Source of the DNA: Candidatus Jingweiarchaeum tengchongense
GTDB taxonomy: Archaea > Nanobdellota > Nanobdellia > Jingweiarchaeales > Jingweiarchaeaceae
Assembly (NCBI GenBank): GCA_025920705.1
Contig: JAPDLJ010000002.1
Location: 57,002-121,001, forward strand
Direction of reading: 5' to 3'
Length of the DNA stretch: 64,000 bases
Shown here: piece after piece, positions 51,803 to 60,751 of the stretch
How positions within the stretch are numbered: the first letter of the stretch is position 1
How the letters are laid out: every line of letters begins with the position of its first letter
Notes under the pieces: model-generated
Told to the model about the DNA's origin: nothing
The model's input: the letters and a program-made list of their open reading frames with translations, nothing else
The model's database searches: none
Program-made: the position numbers and the translations under genes

Positions 51803-53249
51803 TAAAACTTGATTTTACTTCAACTAATTTCATCATATCTTCATCTATCTTCCTACTCAACTTCTTCTTTGCTTTTGATACATCTAAACCACAAAGTTCA
51901 GCGTAGGAAATCATATCTTTCATTTCATTCACTTCGTTACCCAAACTCATAGAATTCTCAAAATTCCTTTGTAAACTATCTTTTATTTCTAGGAATTTTT
52001 TTCTATCTTTCTCCTTTATTTCATTAAGCAGATTTGGTAGTTCCGGACTTTTGTTCAAAAACATTGATACCAGTCTATCTCTAGAAATATCTTGTGGTAT
52101 CGTAAAACGTTCACTTGGAATAATATTGTCAAGGTTCTTATCAATTATCTTAGATAAGCTCCTCAGTTCTTTTCCTCTTTTATGTTCATCTAATTTTTGT
52201 TTTATTTTTCCACCAATTAAATAGAAGGGTAAGAGTTCCCAGGAAGCGCCAAAGTAAAAGCCTGGATGTTTTGTTGTTACGTCATATAGATCAGTCGCTC
52301 CTGCTGAAATGAGTTTTGATATAAAGGTACCTATTCCAACCCATATTGCATTACTAAAAAAAGTAATACGCTCTCTTTCTCCTTCAATGGAAGTAGTTAT
52401 CCATGGCGTTCCTGGTGGATATAAAAAATTATGTGCTAGTATAGTATATAAAATTGGACTTCCAAATGTACCAAATAATATCATTAAACCCTCTTTTCTT
52501 CCTAGAGAATGACCATATCTACTCTCAAAATTTTCATCATTGTATATGTGTTTGTTAACTTCTTCTAATAATTTAATAATACGTCCATGTTTTTTTCCTA
52601 TTTTTCCCTTAATTCCACTCTTCTTCAATATCTCCTCAACTTTGCTCAGGTTGCCAGCGTCTAATGCGCTTTCTAGTGTTTCTTTTTTATCTAAGAATTC
52701 AGCTATTTGTTTCATCTTAGTTTTCTTTGATAACACATAACTATAACCATCTTTAACTACTTGTAGGATTTCTTGTCTCACAGCAGGATTGTAATATTGA
52801 TTTTTTTCTAAGTCCTTCCACTTTTCTTCATTGATTCCCATTTTCTTGGCTTTGTCTTCTGTAATGAAACTTTCCAGAATGTTTCTCATTCTATGCTCCA
52901 GTTCTTCCCTTCGTCTCCAAGAATGCATATTCTCTAAGAAACCTGAAATGGTGCTCTCATATCTTTCTTTTTTCTCGATTGCTCTATCTAATTGAGTCAT
53001 AAGTGTTGTGTAAGCATCTTTTATCTGTTTTGGATTACTACTGATAATGTTCTCTGTCATATATCTATAATTTCTTACAGATTCTAAAATCGCATTTCCA
53101 ACAACATCCCCCTTTGAAGAAAGTTCTAAAGCTATCTTCTCTAGCTCACTAATTCGCTTAAACTCCCCTTTCTCCATCTCCTTCTTTATTCTTTCAATTT
53201 TGTACAATTGGTGTATTGTTTCCAAGTCATTTACACTCAAATTCCTCAC
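51795..53249 (-). CDS. Operon membrane protein, paralogue 1
   Basis: The 484-aa protein has the same layout as paralogue 2: helical N-terminus, KSGIKGKIGKKHGRIIKLLE at about 210-230, hydrophobic segments (about 254-275, 296-315, 333-350), and the C-terminal AELCGLDVSKAKKKLSRKID...KLVEVKSSFSD. The shared end has a conserved Cys. Long coiled-coil helices on either side of the membrane segments could form a ring or scaffold. It overlaps the 431-aa gene by 4 bases. Confidence 0.68.
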   Translation of the reverse strand: MRNLSVNDLETIHQLYKIERIKKEMEKGEFKRISELEKIALELSSKGDVVGNAILESVRNYRYMTENIISSNPKQIKDAYTTLMTQLDRAIEKKERYESTISGFLENMHSWRRREELEHRMRNILESFITEDKAKKMGINEEKWKDLEKNQYYNPAVRQEILQVVKDGYSYVLSKKTKMKQIAEFLDKKETLESALDAGNLSKVEEILKKSGIKGKIGKKHGRIIKLLEEVNKHIYNDENFESRYGHSLGRKEGLMILFGTFGSPILYTILAHNFLYPPGTPWITTSIEGERERITFFSNAIWVGIGTFISKLISAGATDLYDVTTKHPGFYFGASWELLPFYLIGGKIKQKLDEHKRGKELRSLSKIIDKNLDNIIPSERFTIPQDISRDRLVSMFLNKSPELPNLLNEIKEKDRKKFLEIKDSLQRNFENSMSLGNEVNEMKDMISYAELCGLDVSKAKKKLSRKIDEDMMKLVEVKSSFSD

Positions 53250-54541
53250 CTTTTCTTGGTTGAATTCACTATTTTTTCTCTTGCACCACGATGATAGAGC
53301 AATTCTTCTGCCTCATCCTTTGAAACGATGTTCTCTATACTTCGTGTGCTTACTGGAAACATCTCATTAACAATTTGAGTATCGTCTTCTTTGAATCTTG
53401 TAATAACAATTTCTAATCCTAAGTTCGGGGCATAATATTGGAGAATTATTTTTGGTATTATTTTGCCTCTTTCATATCCTCTTAACTCATATATGATTTT
53501 TCCTTCTTTTTCTTTCATTTGTACACTAGGTACAATATAACCTGCCTTCTCTATAATCTGTGAAAGTCTCTTGAGATTGATATTTTCCCTTTCATTATAT
53601 TCAAATTTAGCAACTTTTCCAATCTGTTCTCTCAGTTCTTGCTTAAATGATTCCTCAAATTCATCAATACTTTTTGGGCCTGTGTAGTATGCCTCACCAA
53701 ATTCATTGTTCATCATTGTCCGAAGTACTCTTCTTCCAACTTCTTTTATCTCAGGTAAATATTCTTTTTCTATTCCAATTCCACTTTGTTTTAGTGTCTT
53801 CTCATTTGTTGGAAAATATTTTTCTGTGACGATTTCTTCTAAGCTTTTATCTCCAAGACTAATCGGAATTGTAGCCTTATCAGCACCTGATTTGGAAATA
53901 TCTACCGTCTCCTTATAAGTTTCAGTAACTCTACCAGTAGGTTTTTTGACTGTATATTTGTGTCCACTACCATCAATACATATACGTCTTTCGACTTCAA
54001 CTTCCATATCAACTCTAGTTTTCTTTCGATAGATATTCAATAAATCACAGCCCTCTTGTTTGAGTATTTCACTCTCTCCACCTTTTAATGCTGAGTAAAG
54101 TTTTTTTATATCATCTTTAACTATGCTCTCATTTCCACTATTTTTTACTTCACTTTCAAACATAGCTGTTACTCGCTCAATCAAAGGATTAACATCGTTC
54201 GTCTTTGGCCCACCATTACCAAAGACTCTATTTTCAATGAATGATCTTAAAAGTACACTATCAATGTTACTATCTTCACATAATTCTCTATAAGTTCTAA
54301 GCCACATTGCTGCCTTGGCTATTGCTTCGCCCAAATCAACTGGATCTCTTACAAGTACTTCAGGTAAAAATACCACATAGTTTTTATCATACTTTATAAG
54401 TACTTGTTTTTGTCCATTGATCACCACTTCATTTAATTCTTCTGGAATATCATCTGCTCTTGCGATGTATACGTTCCTTCCTACTGGTTTCAGATTTTCG
54501 ATAAACTTATCTTTACTCCTTCTTACCTGGATTTGTGACAT
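53246..54541 (-). CDS. Unknown alpha/beta protein of the AAA+/zincin operon
   Basis: The 431-aa protein is not recognised. It starts MSQIQVRRSKDKFIENLKPV, has an N-terminal beta-rich part (about 20-75, VLIKYDKNYVVFLPEVLVRD), an acidic helical middle, GSGHKYTVKKPTGRVTETYK, and a C-terminal alpha/beta part (KIIYELRGYERGKIIPKIIL). No membrane segment is seen. The gene overlaps the AAA+ gene by 19 bases, suggesting tight coupling, as with an adaptor or partner of the ATPase. Confidence 0.65.
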   Translation of the reverse strand: MSQIQVRRSKDKFIENLKPVGRNVYIARADDIPEELNEVVINGQKQVLIKYDKNYVVFLPEVLVRDPVDLGEAIAKAAMWLRTYRELCEDSNIDSVLLRSFIENRVFGNGGPKTNDVNPLIERVTAMFESEVKNSGNESIVKDDIKKLYSALKGGESEILKQEGCDLLNIYRKKTRVDMEVEVERRICIDGSGHKYTVKKPTGRVTETYKETVDISKSGADKATIPISLGDKSLEEIVTEKYFPTNEKTLKQSGIGIEKEYLPEIKEVGRRVLRTMMNNEFGEAYYTGPKSIDEFEESFKQELREQIGKVAKFEYNERENINLKRLSQIIEKAGYIVPSVQMKEKEGKIIYELRGYERGKIIPKIILQYYAPNLGLEIVITRFKEDDTQIVNEMFPVSTRSIENIVSKDEAEELLYHRGAREKIVNSTKKR

Positions 54542-56454
54542 TTTTTTTCACCTCCAGGTTTATAATTCTCAAATTTAAACTCTTGAGCCATGGCCTCCCA
54601 GTACGCTTTCTCTTCTTCATTAAATGATTTTGGTGTGGAATTCATTGCTTCATATATGTCTCTCAACGTCAGCGCTTCATCACTCACATCCTTTCCATTC
54701 ATTTTTTTCTCAATAATCCTCTTCATCATTGTTTCTTTTGCCTTTTTTATGATTTGCACAATTTCCCTTGGAACATAGCCTTCAAGCACGGTTGCTAAAT
54801 CTTCCGGTTTGACTTCAGGAGCTATGTTCATAGGTTTATTTTTCTTATGTCTCTCTATCTCATCGAGTCCAAGATTTGCTTTAATTATTTTGAGTCTTGC
54901 ATCTTCATCTGGTGGTCCAACATAAAATTTTTTCTCGAACCTGTTTAAGAACTGTGGATCAAGCATATCTGGTGCTCTCGTTGCTGCTATCACTAATATA
55001 TTCTTATTCTCCTGAATACCATCTAATTCTGTAAGTAATTGTTTCAGTACACTATCAGTAACGCCTGAAACACTTCTTATGCTTCCTTCTCTGGGCGCTA
55101 TTGCGTCAACCTCGTCAAGGAATATAATTGAATTCCTTCCTTGTCTTGCTCTTTCAAATATTTCCCTAATCGCTTTTTCACTTTCACCAACAAACATATT
55201 TAATATTTCTGGACCTTTTACTGAGATGAAATTCGCTTCGCTTTCTCTTGCAACTGCTCTTGCCAAAAATGTTTTACCACATCCACTTGGACCAGCTAAT
55301 AAAACATAACTTGATAACTCGTCCGATAGGCCGCTCATACTATATGCTTCTTGGTACTTTAATCTTGAGAAACTCCAAACTTTAAGGTCATTAACAATTT
55401 CTTCTAAACCACATACATCCTCAAACTTGACATCAGGAATTTCTATTTTAAATTTTTTAAATAGTGTCGGTTTGTATTCACTAAGAACTTTATCAAAATC
55501 TTTCATGTTCACTTTTGAATTTTCTTTTAGTTGTTTGTATTCCTTACTTTCCTTGAATTTTTCACCGTATTTTTTCTTTAATTCCTCTCTCTTTGACCAT
55601 GTCTGGTTTCTTTCCTCAGCTGTCTCAATAACTTTCCTTGTTACACCTGCTATATCTGCACCAACGTATCCTGCTGTCCTTTCTGCTAGATCTTCTAAGC
55701 TGACATCCTTATCCAAATTCATGCCACGTGTGTGTATTGCAAATATCTCACGTCTCTCATTTTTACTTGGTGTAGTCAATTCAATATCCTTTCCAAGTCT
55801 TCCAGGTCTCCTCAGTGCTTCATCAAGTTTTTTGGGAAAGTTTGTTGTAGCAATAACCATCATCCCAGGATTATTCTTTAGGTAAAGATCTAAACAAGAT
55901 AATATTTGGGAAGTTGCATTTGCATCGCCTGGATTTGCATATTCTCGAGCTGGCGCTATTGCGTCAACCTCGTCAAGGATTATTATACTTTTAGGACTCT
56001 TCGCAGCCTGATCAAATAATGCTCTTATGTTTTGTTCTGTACTTCCACTCACAGGTGAGACAAGTTCTCTTGCCTTTACATATGCAACAAAAAAATCTTT
56101 ACTTCCCTTCTCTATATTTGAAAATTTTTTTTCTTCCCCAACCTGGTTATTATTTATCTTCTTATCTTCATTCAATCTTTGATAGATTTCCTTTACAATT
56201 GCCCTTGCAAGGAGTGATTTTCCAACTCCTGGTGGTCCAGAAATTAATATTCCTCTCTCCGGCTCTCTACCATATGTCTGTTGCCAGTGTTCAGGATCTA
56301 TGATAGAAACAGCGGATTTCATTAGTTCCTGAATCTCTCTCTCATAGCCACCTACTTCTACCAAAGATTCGAACTTAGAGATTTCTTCAGGTGAATAAAT
56401 TATTGCAACTGAATTTTTTCCTTCAATCCTATCGGCTTGACGTTGACTTAACAT
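54523..56454 (-). CDS. Tandem AAA+ ATPase (Cdc48-like core without N domain), first gene of operon
   Basis: The 643-aa protein has two AAA+ modules. D1: Walker A GPPGVGKS (73-80), Walker B IIILDEVD (157-164), TTN (203-205) and the arginine-finger loop RRPGRLG (215-221). D2: Walker A GPSGCGKT (388-395), pore loop MFVGESEKA (about 420-428), Walker B IIFLDEVD (443-450). In D2 the sensor-1 Asn is Arg493 (ATRAPD), and the usual RPGRFD finger is NRFEKKF (504-510). It lacks the Cdc48/VAT N domain and so is not an ordinary Cdc48. The ATG has AAAAGGTGAC 7 bases upstream. Likely an unfoldase or remodelling motor for the proteins encoded downstream. Confidence 0.85.
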   Translation of the reverse strand: MLSQRQADRIEGKNSVAIIYSPEEISKFESLVEVGGYEREIQELMKSAVSIIDPEHWQQTYGREPERGILISGPPGVGKSLLARAIVKEIYQRLNEDKKINNNQVGEEKKFSNIEKGSKDFFVAYVKARELVSPVSGSTEQNIRALFDQAAKSPKSIIILDEVDAIAPAREYANPGDANATSQILSCLDLYLKNNPGMMVIATTNFPKKLDEALRRPGRLGKDIELTTPSKNERREIFAIHTRGMNLDKDVSLEDLAERTAGYVGADIAGVTRKVIETAEERNQTWSKREELKKKYGEKFKESKEYKQLKENSKVNMKDFDKVLSEYKPTLFKKFKIEIPDVKFEDVCGLEEIVNDLKVWSFSRLKYQEAYSMSGLSDELSSYVLLAGPSGCGKTFLARAVARESEANFISVKGPEILNMFVGESEKAIREIFERARQGRNSIIFLDEVDAIAPREGSIRSVSGVTDSVLKQLLTELDGIQENKNILVIAATRAPDMLDPQFLNRFEKKFYVGPPDEDARLKIIKANLGLDEIERHKKNKPMNIAPEVKPEDLATVLEGYVPREIVQIIKKAKETMMKRIIEKKMNGKDVSDEALTLRDIYEAMNSTPKSFNEEEKAYWEAMAQEFKFENYKPGGEKKCHKSR

Positions 56455-56489
56455 TTGTTTGTCACCTTTTTTCAGTTAAGAAATTGAAA

Positions 56490-56507
56490 TTTATATTTAT
56501 ATAAAAA
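56490..56507. promoter_or_regulatory. Divergent promoter: AAA+ operon and radical SAM gene
   Basis: TTTATATTTATATAAAAA gives TATA boxes on both strands, 36-53 bases before the AAA+ ATG (56454) and about 35-50 bases before ATG 56542. The minus mRNA has a short leader with a Shine-Dalgarno. Confidence 0.5.
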
Positions 56508-56541
56508 ACTAATATTATTCATATTAATAATATTAAAAACG

Positions 56542-57405
56542 ATGATAAAGAATCAGAAGAAACTCTTGTTTAGAATGAAAATCAAATCAGTAGTTTATAG
56601 CTGTACAAGAGCATGTAACCTTAATTGTAAGCATTGCTATCAGGACGCTGGGAAAAAAAGTAAAAATGAGCTTGATACGAAAAGAGCAATAAATCTCATT
56701 GTGGAAATATCTGAATTAGGTGGAAAGCAGCTTCTTTTTAGCGGTGGAGAACCTCTATTAAGAAAAGATATATATAACCTTATATATGAAGCTAAGGCAA
56801 GAGGTTTAGAGGTAGAACTCCTTTCTAATGGTACATTAATTAATGATAGAGTTGCCCAAATACTTTCATCTTTAAATGTGGATGGTGTACAAATAAGTAT
56901 TGATGGTGAAAAAGAATTTCACGATTGGTTAAGAGGAAAAAGTTTCGATAAAGCAATAAATGCAATAAAAAATTTGCACGATTATCATATTCAAACTGAA
57001 ATTGCAATGGTGGCAATGAGTAAGAATTATAACCAGATAGAAAACATTGCTGATGTTGCTCAAAGTTTTGGAGCGAGGTTTAGAGTCCTTAGGTTCCTTC
57101 CGCTGGGTAGAGGTGCTAAAAACTCATACCTTTCAATTGATGACAAAATATATAGAGAAATTGCCGAAAGAATAAAATCAAAATATAATGTAACATTTGC
57201 TGGCATAGACACTGAAAGATGTAGTGCTGGTATAGAAAGTATTGCTATCGATCCTGAGGGAAATGTACTCCCATGTGAACTATTAATTGATTATAAAATG
57301 GGAAATGTCAGGGAGAAAAGTTTGAAAGATATACTTGATGATAATAGACTTAAGGATTTTGTGCGAGAAAAATCTAGAAAATGTAAAGCGCTTGAATGCA
57401 TTTAA
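56542..57405 (+). CDS. Radical SAM/SPASM-like protein
   Basis: The 287-aa protein has VYSCTRACNLNCKHCYQDAG (CxxxCxxC, about 20-39) and LLFSGGEPLLRKDIYNLIYE, then a C-terminal CSAGIESIAIDPEGNVLPCE, part of a SPASM/Twitch Cys set for an auxiliary cluster. Such enzymes act in peptide modification or haem-like cofactor routes. ATG 56575 (MKIKSVVYS) is an alternative start. It is divergent from the AAA+ operon, and a link is possible but not shown. Confidence 0.83.
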   Translation: MIKNQKKLLFRMKIKSVVYSCTRACNLNCKHCYQDAGKKSKNELDTKRAINLIVEISELGGKQLLFSGGEPLLRKDIYNLIYEAKARGLEVELLSNGTLINDRVAQILSSLNVDGVQISIDGEKEFHDWLRGKSFDKAINAIKNLHDYHIQTEIAMVAMSKNYNQIENIADVAQSFGARFRVLRFLPLGRGAKNSYLSIDDKIYREIAERIKSKYNVTFAGIDTERCSAGIESIAIDPEGNVLPCELLIDYKMGNVREKSLKDILDDNRLKDFVREKSRKCKALECI

Positions 57406-57412
57406 AATCATA

Positions 57413-57422
57413 AAATTTAAAT
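57413..57422 (+). promoter_or_regulatory. TATA box of the GT5 gene
   Basis: AAATTTAAAT lies 31-40 bases before ATG 57453, favouring that start over ATG 57426. Confidence 0.45.
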
Positions 57423-57452
57423 CAAATGAATTCTAAAAATTTACTACTGAAA

Positions 57453-58886
57453 ATGAAAATTGCTCATATAGGCTGGGAAATTCATCCAGATAAAAAAGCT
57501 GGAGGTCTCTACGAAGTAATTTATAATTTATCTCTTTCTCAATCCAAGCTCTTTAATGATTACAGTGTAAGTGTAATCGGTCCTTATGGGGGTGAAAAAA
57601 GAGTAATTTCTGAACAAGTAACACCAAATTTACAATATGTTTATATAAATTCATTTCAGCCAAGAGAAAATGTTTGGGGACTTGAAGGTAAACTTTACCA
57701 GTTGACTGGGATAAGATCAGATGCTATTGACAATTTAGAAAAAGAGAAAAGGGCTCCTGATTGGGTAAAAATGTACAGGGAAGTAATCACATTTGGTAAG
57801 TTCTCATCCGACTACGTAAAGAATATGGATCCTGATATACTACATGTCCATGACTGGCTTGATGCAATCATTCTACCATTCTCAAGAGAAAGCGGATTAA
57901 AAAGCAAGAAATTGTTTCATGTGCACTCAACCGAGAAAGGAAGAACTGATGGATATCCGGATCCCACGATATTTGAGATAGAAAAAAATGCATGTCATGA
58001 AGCAGATGCTGTAATTACTGTGAGTAAGAATATGGTCGATGAAATACAACACCTCTTTGGAATAGAGAGATCCAAAATAAATGTTGCTTATAATGGAATA
58101 GACCCACAAAAATTTAATCCAGAAGTAAATGCAAAACTTAGACCATACTGGAGAGACTTTATACTTGAATTAGCTGGTTGGAAGGAACCCGTGAAGCTGG
58201 TTGGTTTTATCTCAAGACTTGAATTCGCAGACATAAAGGGATTTAAAACATTGATTGAGGCTGCATCAAAAGTTCATAACTCTTGTCCAAATACAAAGTT
58301 TGTTTTTGTATGTGGTCCAAAGAAACAGACTAAATCAAATGAATCCCTTGTTGACATTGAAACACTAAGAAAGAACGGTCATGTTTTTAAAATTGATAAT
58401 GGGTTACAACAAGACAGATTCAACAAAATAAAAGAAGTTGGTTTAGGTGGTAATGTACTTTGGTTCAATTGCATGCTGGACAAAAATTCTTTGGAAGCGA
58501 TCCTGAATAAATACAATTATTGCGGTGAAATACCTAGTAAGGAAGACCCGAAGAGAGGAATATACGCTGCGTGTGATTTGTTTGCTTTCCCATCCACATA
58601 TGAGCCTTTTGGCATCGTGGCAAGCGAAGCAATGGGAATGGGAAAACCAGTAGTTGGGTGTGAGGGCACAGGAATTCACGAACAAATTAAATACGGTGGT
58701 GGGATTGCTTGTAAACCTAGAGATTCCAATAGTTTAGCGAACTGTTTAATTGATGTACTGACCGATGATGTTTTATATGAACAATTAAGCGAAAATGCCA
58801 GTAAAAGTGTAAAGAAAAAATTTACTTGGGACGCAGTTGCAAGGGACGTAGATAGAATATATCAGAAGGTTCTATCAAAAAAATAA
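57453..58886 (+). CDS. glgA: Glycogen/starch synthase-like GT5 glycosyltransferase
   Basis: The 477-aa protein begins MKIAHIGWEIHPDKKAGGLY (the family KxGGL loop) and has DILHVHDWLDAIILPFSR, HVHSTEKGR and YNGIDPQKF. The C-terminal Rossmann half has FISRLEFADIKGFKTLIEAA and FPSTYEPFGIVASEAMGMGK with the Glu typical of GT-B enzymes. It would extend alpha-1,4-glucan from ADP- or UDP-glucose. The GH15 gene close by suggests a small glycogen cycle. It meets the C39-like gene end to end. Confidence 0.9.
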   Translation: MKIAHIGWEIHPDKKAGGLYEVIYNLSLSQSKLFNDYSVSVIGPYGGEKRVISEQVTPNLQYVYINSFQPRENVWGLEGKLYQLTGIRSDAIDNLEKEKRAPDWVKMYREVITFGKFSSDYVKNMDPDILHVHDWLDAIILPFSRESGLKSKKLFHVHSTEKGRTDGYPDPTIFEIEKNACHEADAVITVSKNMVDEIQHLFGIERSKINVAYNGIDPQKFNPEVNAKLRPYWRDFILELAGWKEPVKLVGFISRLEFADIKGFKTLIEAASKVHNSCPNTKFVFVCGPKKQTKSNESLVDIETLRKNGHVFKIDNGLQQDRFNKIKEVGLGGNVLWFNCMLDKNSLEAILNKYNYCGEIPSKEDPKRGIYAACDLFAFPSTYEPFGIVASEAMGMGKPVVGCEGTGIHEQIKYGGGIACKPRDSNSLANCLIDVLTDDVLYEQLSENASKSVKKKFTWDAVARDVDRIYQKVLSKK

Positions 58887-59513
58887 TTATTTGTGAAAAT
58901 AGATTAAAGTTGGATGTGTCCACGCCTTATAATATTCTTTATTATCCACATGCATTGCCTTCTCAAATTTTTTTATTTTTATTGGAAAATTCTTTTTTCT
59001 CTTATATTTTGATTTTTTAGATACCCAAGGATCATTCACATATACAAATTGATCATCAATTCCAGTCACAACTACCCAATGATTGACGTCCTCTCTAGTA
59101 ATTGGTTTCAGATTAATAAGCACTATAATAGGTCCATCTTTCAACAATTTTCTAATCAGGTCAATATCAAACCTACCATATTTTATCTTAACACCTGACG
59201 CAATCGCTTCCTTCTTCATCAATCTTTCAATGAAGACTAAATTTCTTTTTTTCTGTCCCTTTATTCGATAATACCCAAGTTTTCTCTTTTTTTGATGAAT
59301 CGTAACCTTCAAACCGCGCTTTGCTAATGATTTTGCAATTCCAAATGAAGATGTCGCACCAGTAAACAAGATAGATGCTTCCCTCCATATCTCGAACTCA
59401 AATTTTCTTGACAATTTTATCTCTGGGTCAAAAAATTTTAGAATCATCATTACACAGGCAGAGCCACATGTAGTATCTGTTGTCTGCTTGTAATAGGGTA
59501 CTTTCCAATTCAT
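58887..59513 (-). CDS. C39-like cysteine peptidase domain protein
   Basis: The 208-aa protein has TTDTTCGSACVMMILKFFDP with Cys16, then VNHWVVVTGIDDQFVYVNDP with the His and Asp, the C39/papain-like order. There is no signal peptide, and the rest (HQKKRKLGYYRIKGQKKR) is basic. Such domains process leader peptides or act as bacteriocin-type peptidases, but no transporter is nearby. It follows the GH15 gene by 12 bases on the same strand. Confidence 0.78.
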   Translation of the reverse strand: MNWKVPYYKQTTDTTCGSACVMMILKFFDPEIKLSRKFEFEIWREASILFTGATSSFGIAKSLAKRGLKVTIHQKKRKLGYYRIKGQKKRNLVFIERLMKKEAIASGVKIKYGRFDIDLIRKLLKDGPIIVLINLKPITREDVNHWVVVTGIDDQFVYVNDPWVSKKSKYKRKKNFPIKIKKFEKAMHVDNKEYYKAWTHPTLIYFHK

Positions 59514-59525
59514 TATATAATATAA

Positions 59526-60671
59526 TTATATCAAGTTCAAGTATTTTGCTGCTATGATAAACATCGCATGGGACCAGGCCAACGGATTTATTGAACAAGG
59601 TCTATCATTTTTTATTTGCTCAGGTATCTTACCATCACTTCTCTCTATCACCCAATTGAAATACTCTAGTGCTCTTTTTCGATCACCAAGCTTCGAGAAG
59701 TAGATGGAAGCAAAGAAATTTAGTATGGGCCACGCTCCAGCACCATTTAATATTAGTTTTCCCCATCTTATTTTCCCATCATATTTATCATTCCTGTATC
59801 TCATTATCCCTCCATTTATCTCATTTTCTTTAATTATTTTCCCTACTGTATTTACTATTCTCTCATCATCAGCAGAAAAAATTTCACAGGGCCAGACAAG
59901 CGCGAACATGGATGAATCTATTTTAGGGTCTATTTTGTTGATTCCGAATGTTCTGACAAAATATCTTAATTTATCTACATATGCTTTACTAATCTCATTT
60001 TTCATTTCATCCATACATTTTTTCCAATTTTTTCTATCCCCAACCATCTCAATTGCGCATTCTAAACCTTTGGCGCACATCGCTAATGAATAAGTGTGTT
60101 TTTCTCTCTTCTCCGGCCATGCTATCCTTTCTTCCCATAAGTCAAATGATGGCAATTTGAAATGGTCTTTTTTCCATATCCCACATACGCCATCAGCACT
60201 TTTTTCTACTATATGATTGAATTTACTTGTCTTATGATGTTTTGAATGGTGCCAAATAGCCCACAATAAGGAACCTGTTTGGTCAGGTTGAAACTCAAAT
60301 CCTCTGATTTGTGTTCCTGTATATCTCTTCCTCACTTTTATTGGTATTTTTTTGATGTACTTACTTTCCACTAGTTCACCAGCTATCGTTCCATTCGGAG
60401 CGAATTTGTTAGCCAGAAAAACACCTTTTTCTTTGAATAATTCTGCTCTCTCCCAACACCAATTAAAAAATTTTTCAGGTATCTTACTTAAACCGATGAG
60501 ATCACATGCAACACAAACATAACTGGCGTCCCTTGGCCAAACATAATCATACGCTTGGACGTTGTTAGGATAGATTTCATCTGTTATATCTGCAGCTACA
60601 ATTGCACCGTTCTTCAATGAGCAATTTTTTATTACTTCGATGCTTTTTTTGTAGATTTTTCTGATTTTCAT
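59526..60671 (-). CDS. Glycoside hydrolase family 15 (glucoamylase/trehalase-like)
   Basis: The 381-aa (alpha/alpha)6-type protein has QAYDYVWPRDASYVCVACDL, FQPDQTGSLLWAIWHHSKHH and KLPSFDLWEERIAWP (catalytic acid Glu), then the C-terminal RYRNDKYDGKIRWGKLILNG with the base region. It lacks the N-terminal beta-sandwich domain and a signal peptide, so it is cytosolic. It releases glucose from alpha-glucans, the counterpart of the GT5 gene nearby. It is first in a two-gene unit with the C39-like gene. Confidence 0.9.
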   Translation of the reverse strand: MKIRKIYKKSIEVIKNCSLKNGAIVAADITDEIYPNNVQAYDYVWPRDASYVCVACDLIGLSKIPEKFFNWCWERAELFKEKGVFLANKFAPNGTIAGELVESKYIKKIPIKVRKRYTGTQIRGFEFQPDQTGSLLWAIWHHSKHHKTSKFNHIVEKSADGVCGIWKKDHFKLPSFDLWEERIAWPEKREKHTYSLAMCAKGLECAIEMVGDRKNWKKCMDEMKNEISKAYVDKLRYFVRTFGINKIDPKIDSSMFALVWPCEIFSADDERIVNTVGKIIKENEINGGIMRYRNDKYDGKIRWGKLILNGAGAWPILNFFASIYFSKLGDRKRALEYFNWVIERSDGKIPEQIKNDRPCSINPLAWSHAMFIIAAKYLNLI

Positions 60672-60711
60672 AAGTTATCGTTAAGAACTTATAGATTAAA
60701 ATCCTATACAA

Positions 60712-60723
60712 ATATTTATAAAT
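60712..60723 (+). promoter_or_regulatory. TATA box of the gene at 60752
   Basis: ATATTTATAAAT lies 29-40 bases before ATG 60752 in the divergent region with the GH15 gene. Confidence 0.45.
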
Positions 60724-60751
60724 AAAAATTTTTTACTATGTAGTGATTAAT

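Noticed and set aside
54523..56454. Ordinary Cdc48/VAT
   Set aside because: There is no N-terminal double-psi barrel domain, D2 sensor and finger residues differ, and the gene is in a dedicated operon.
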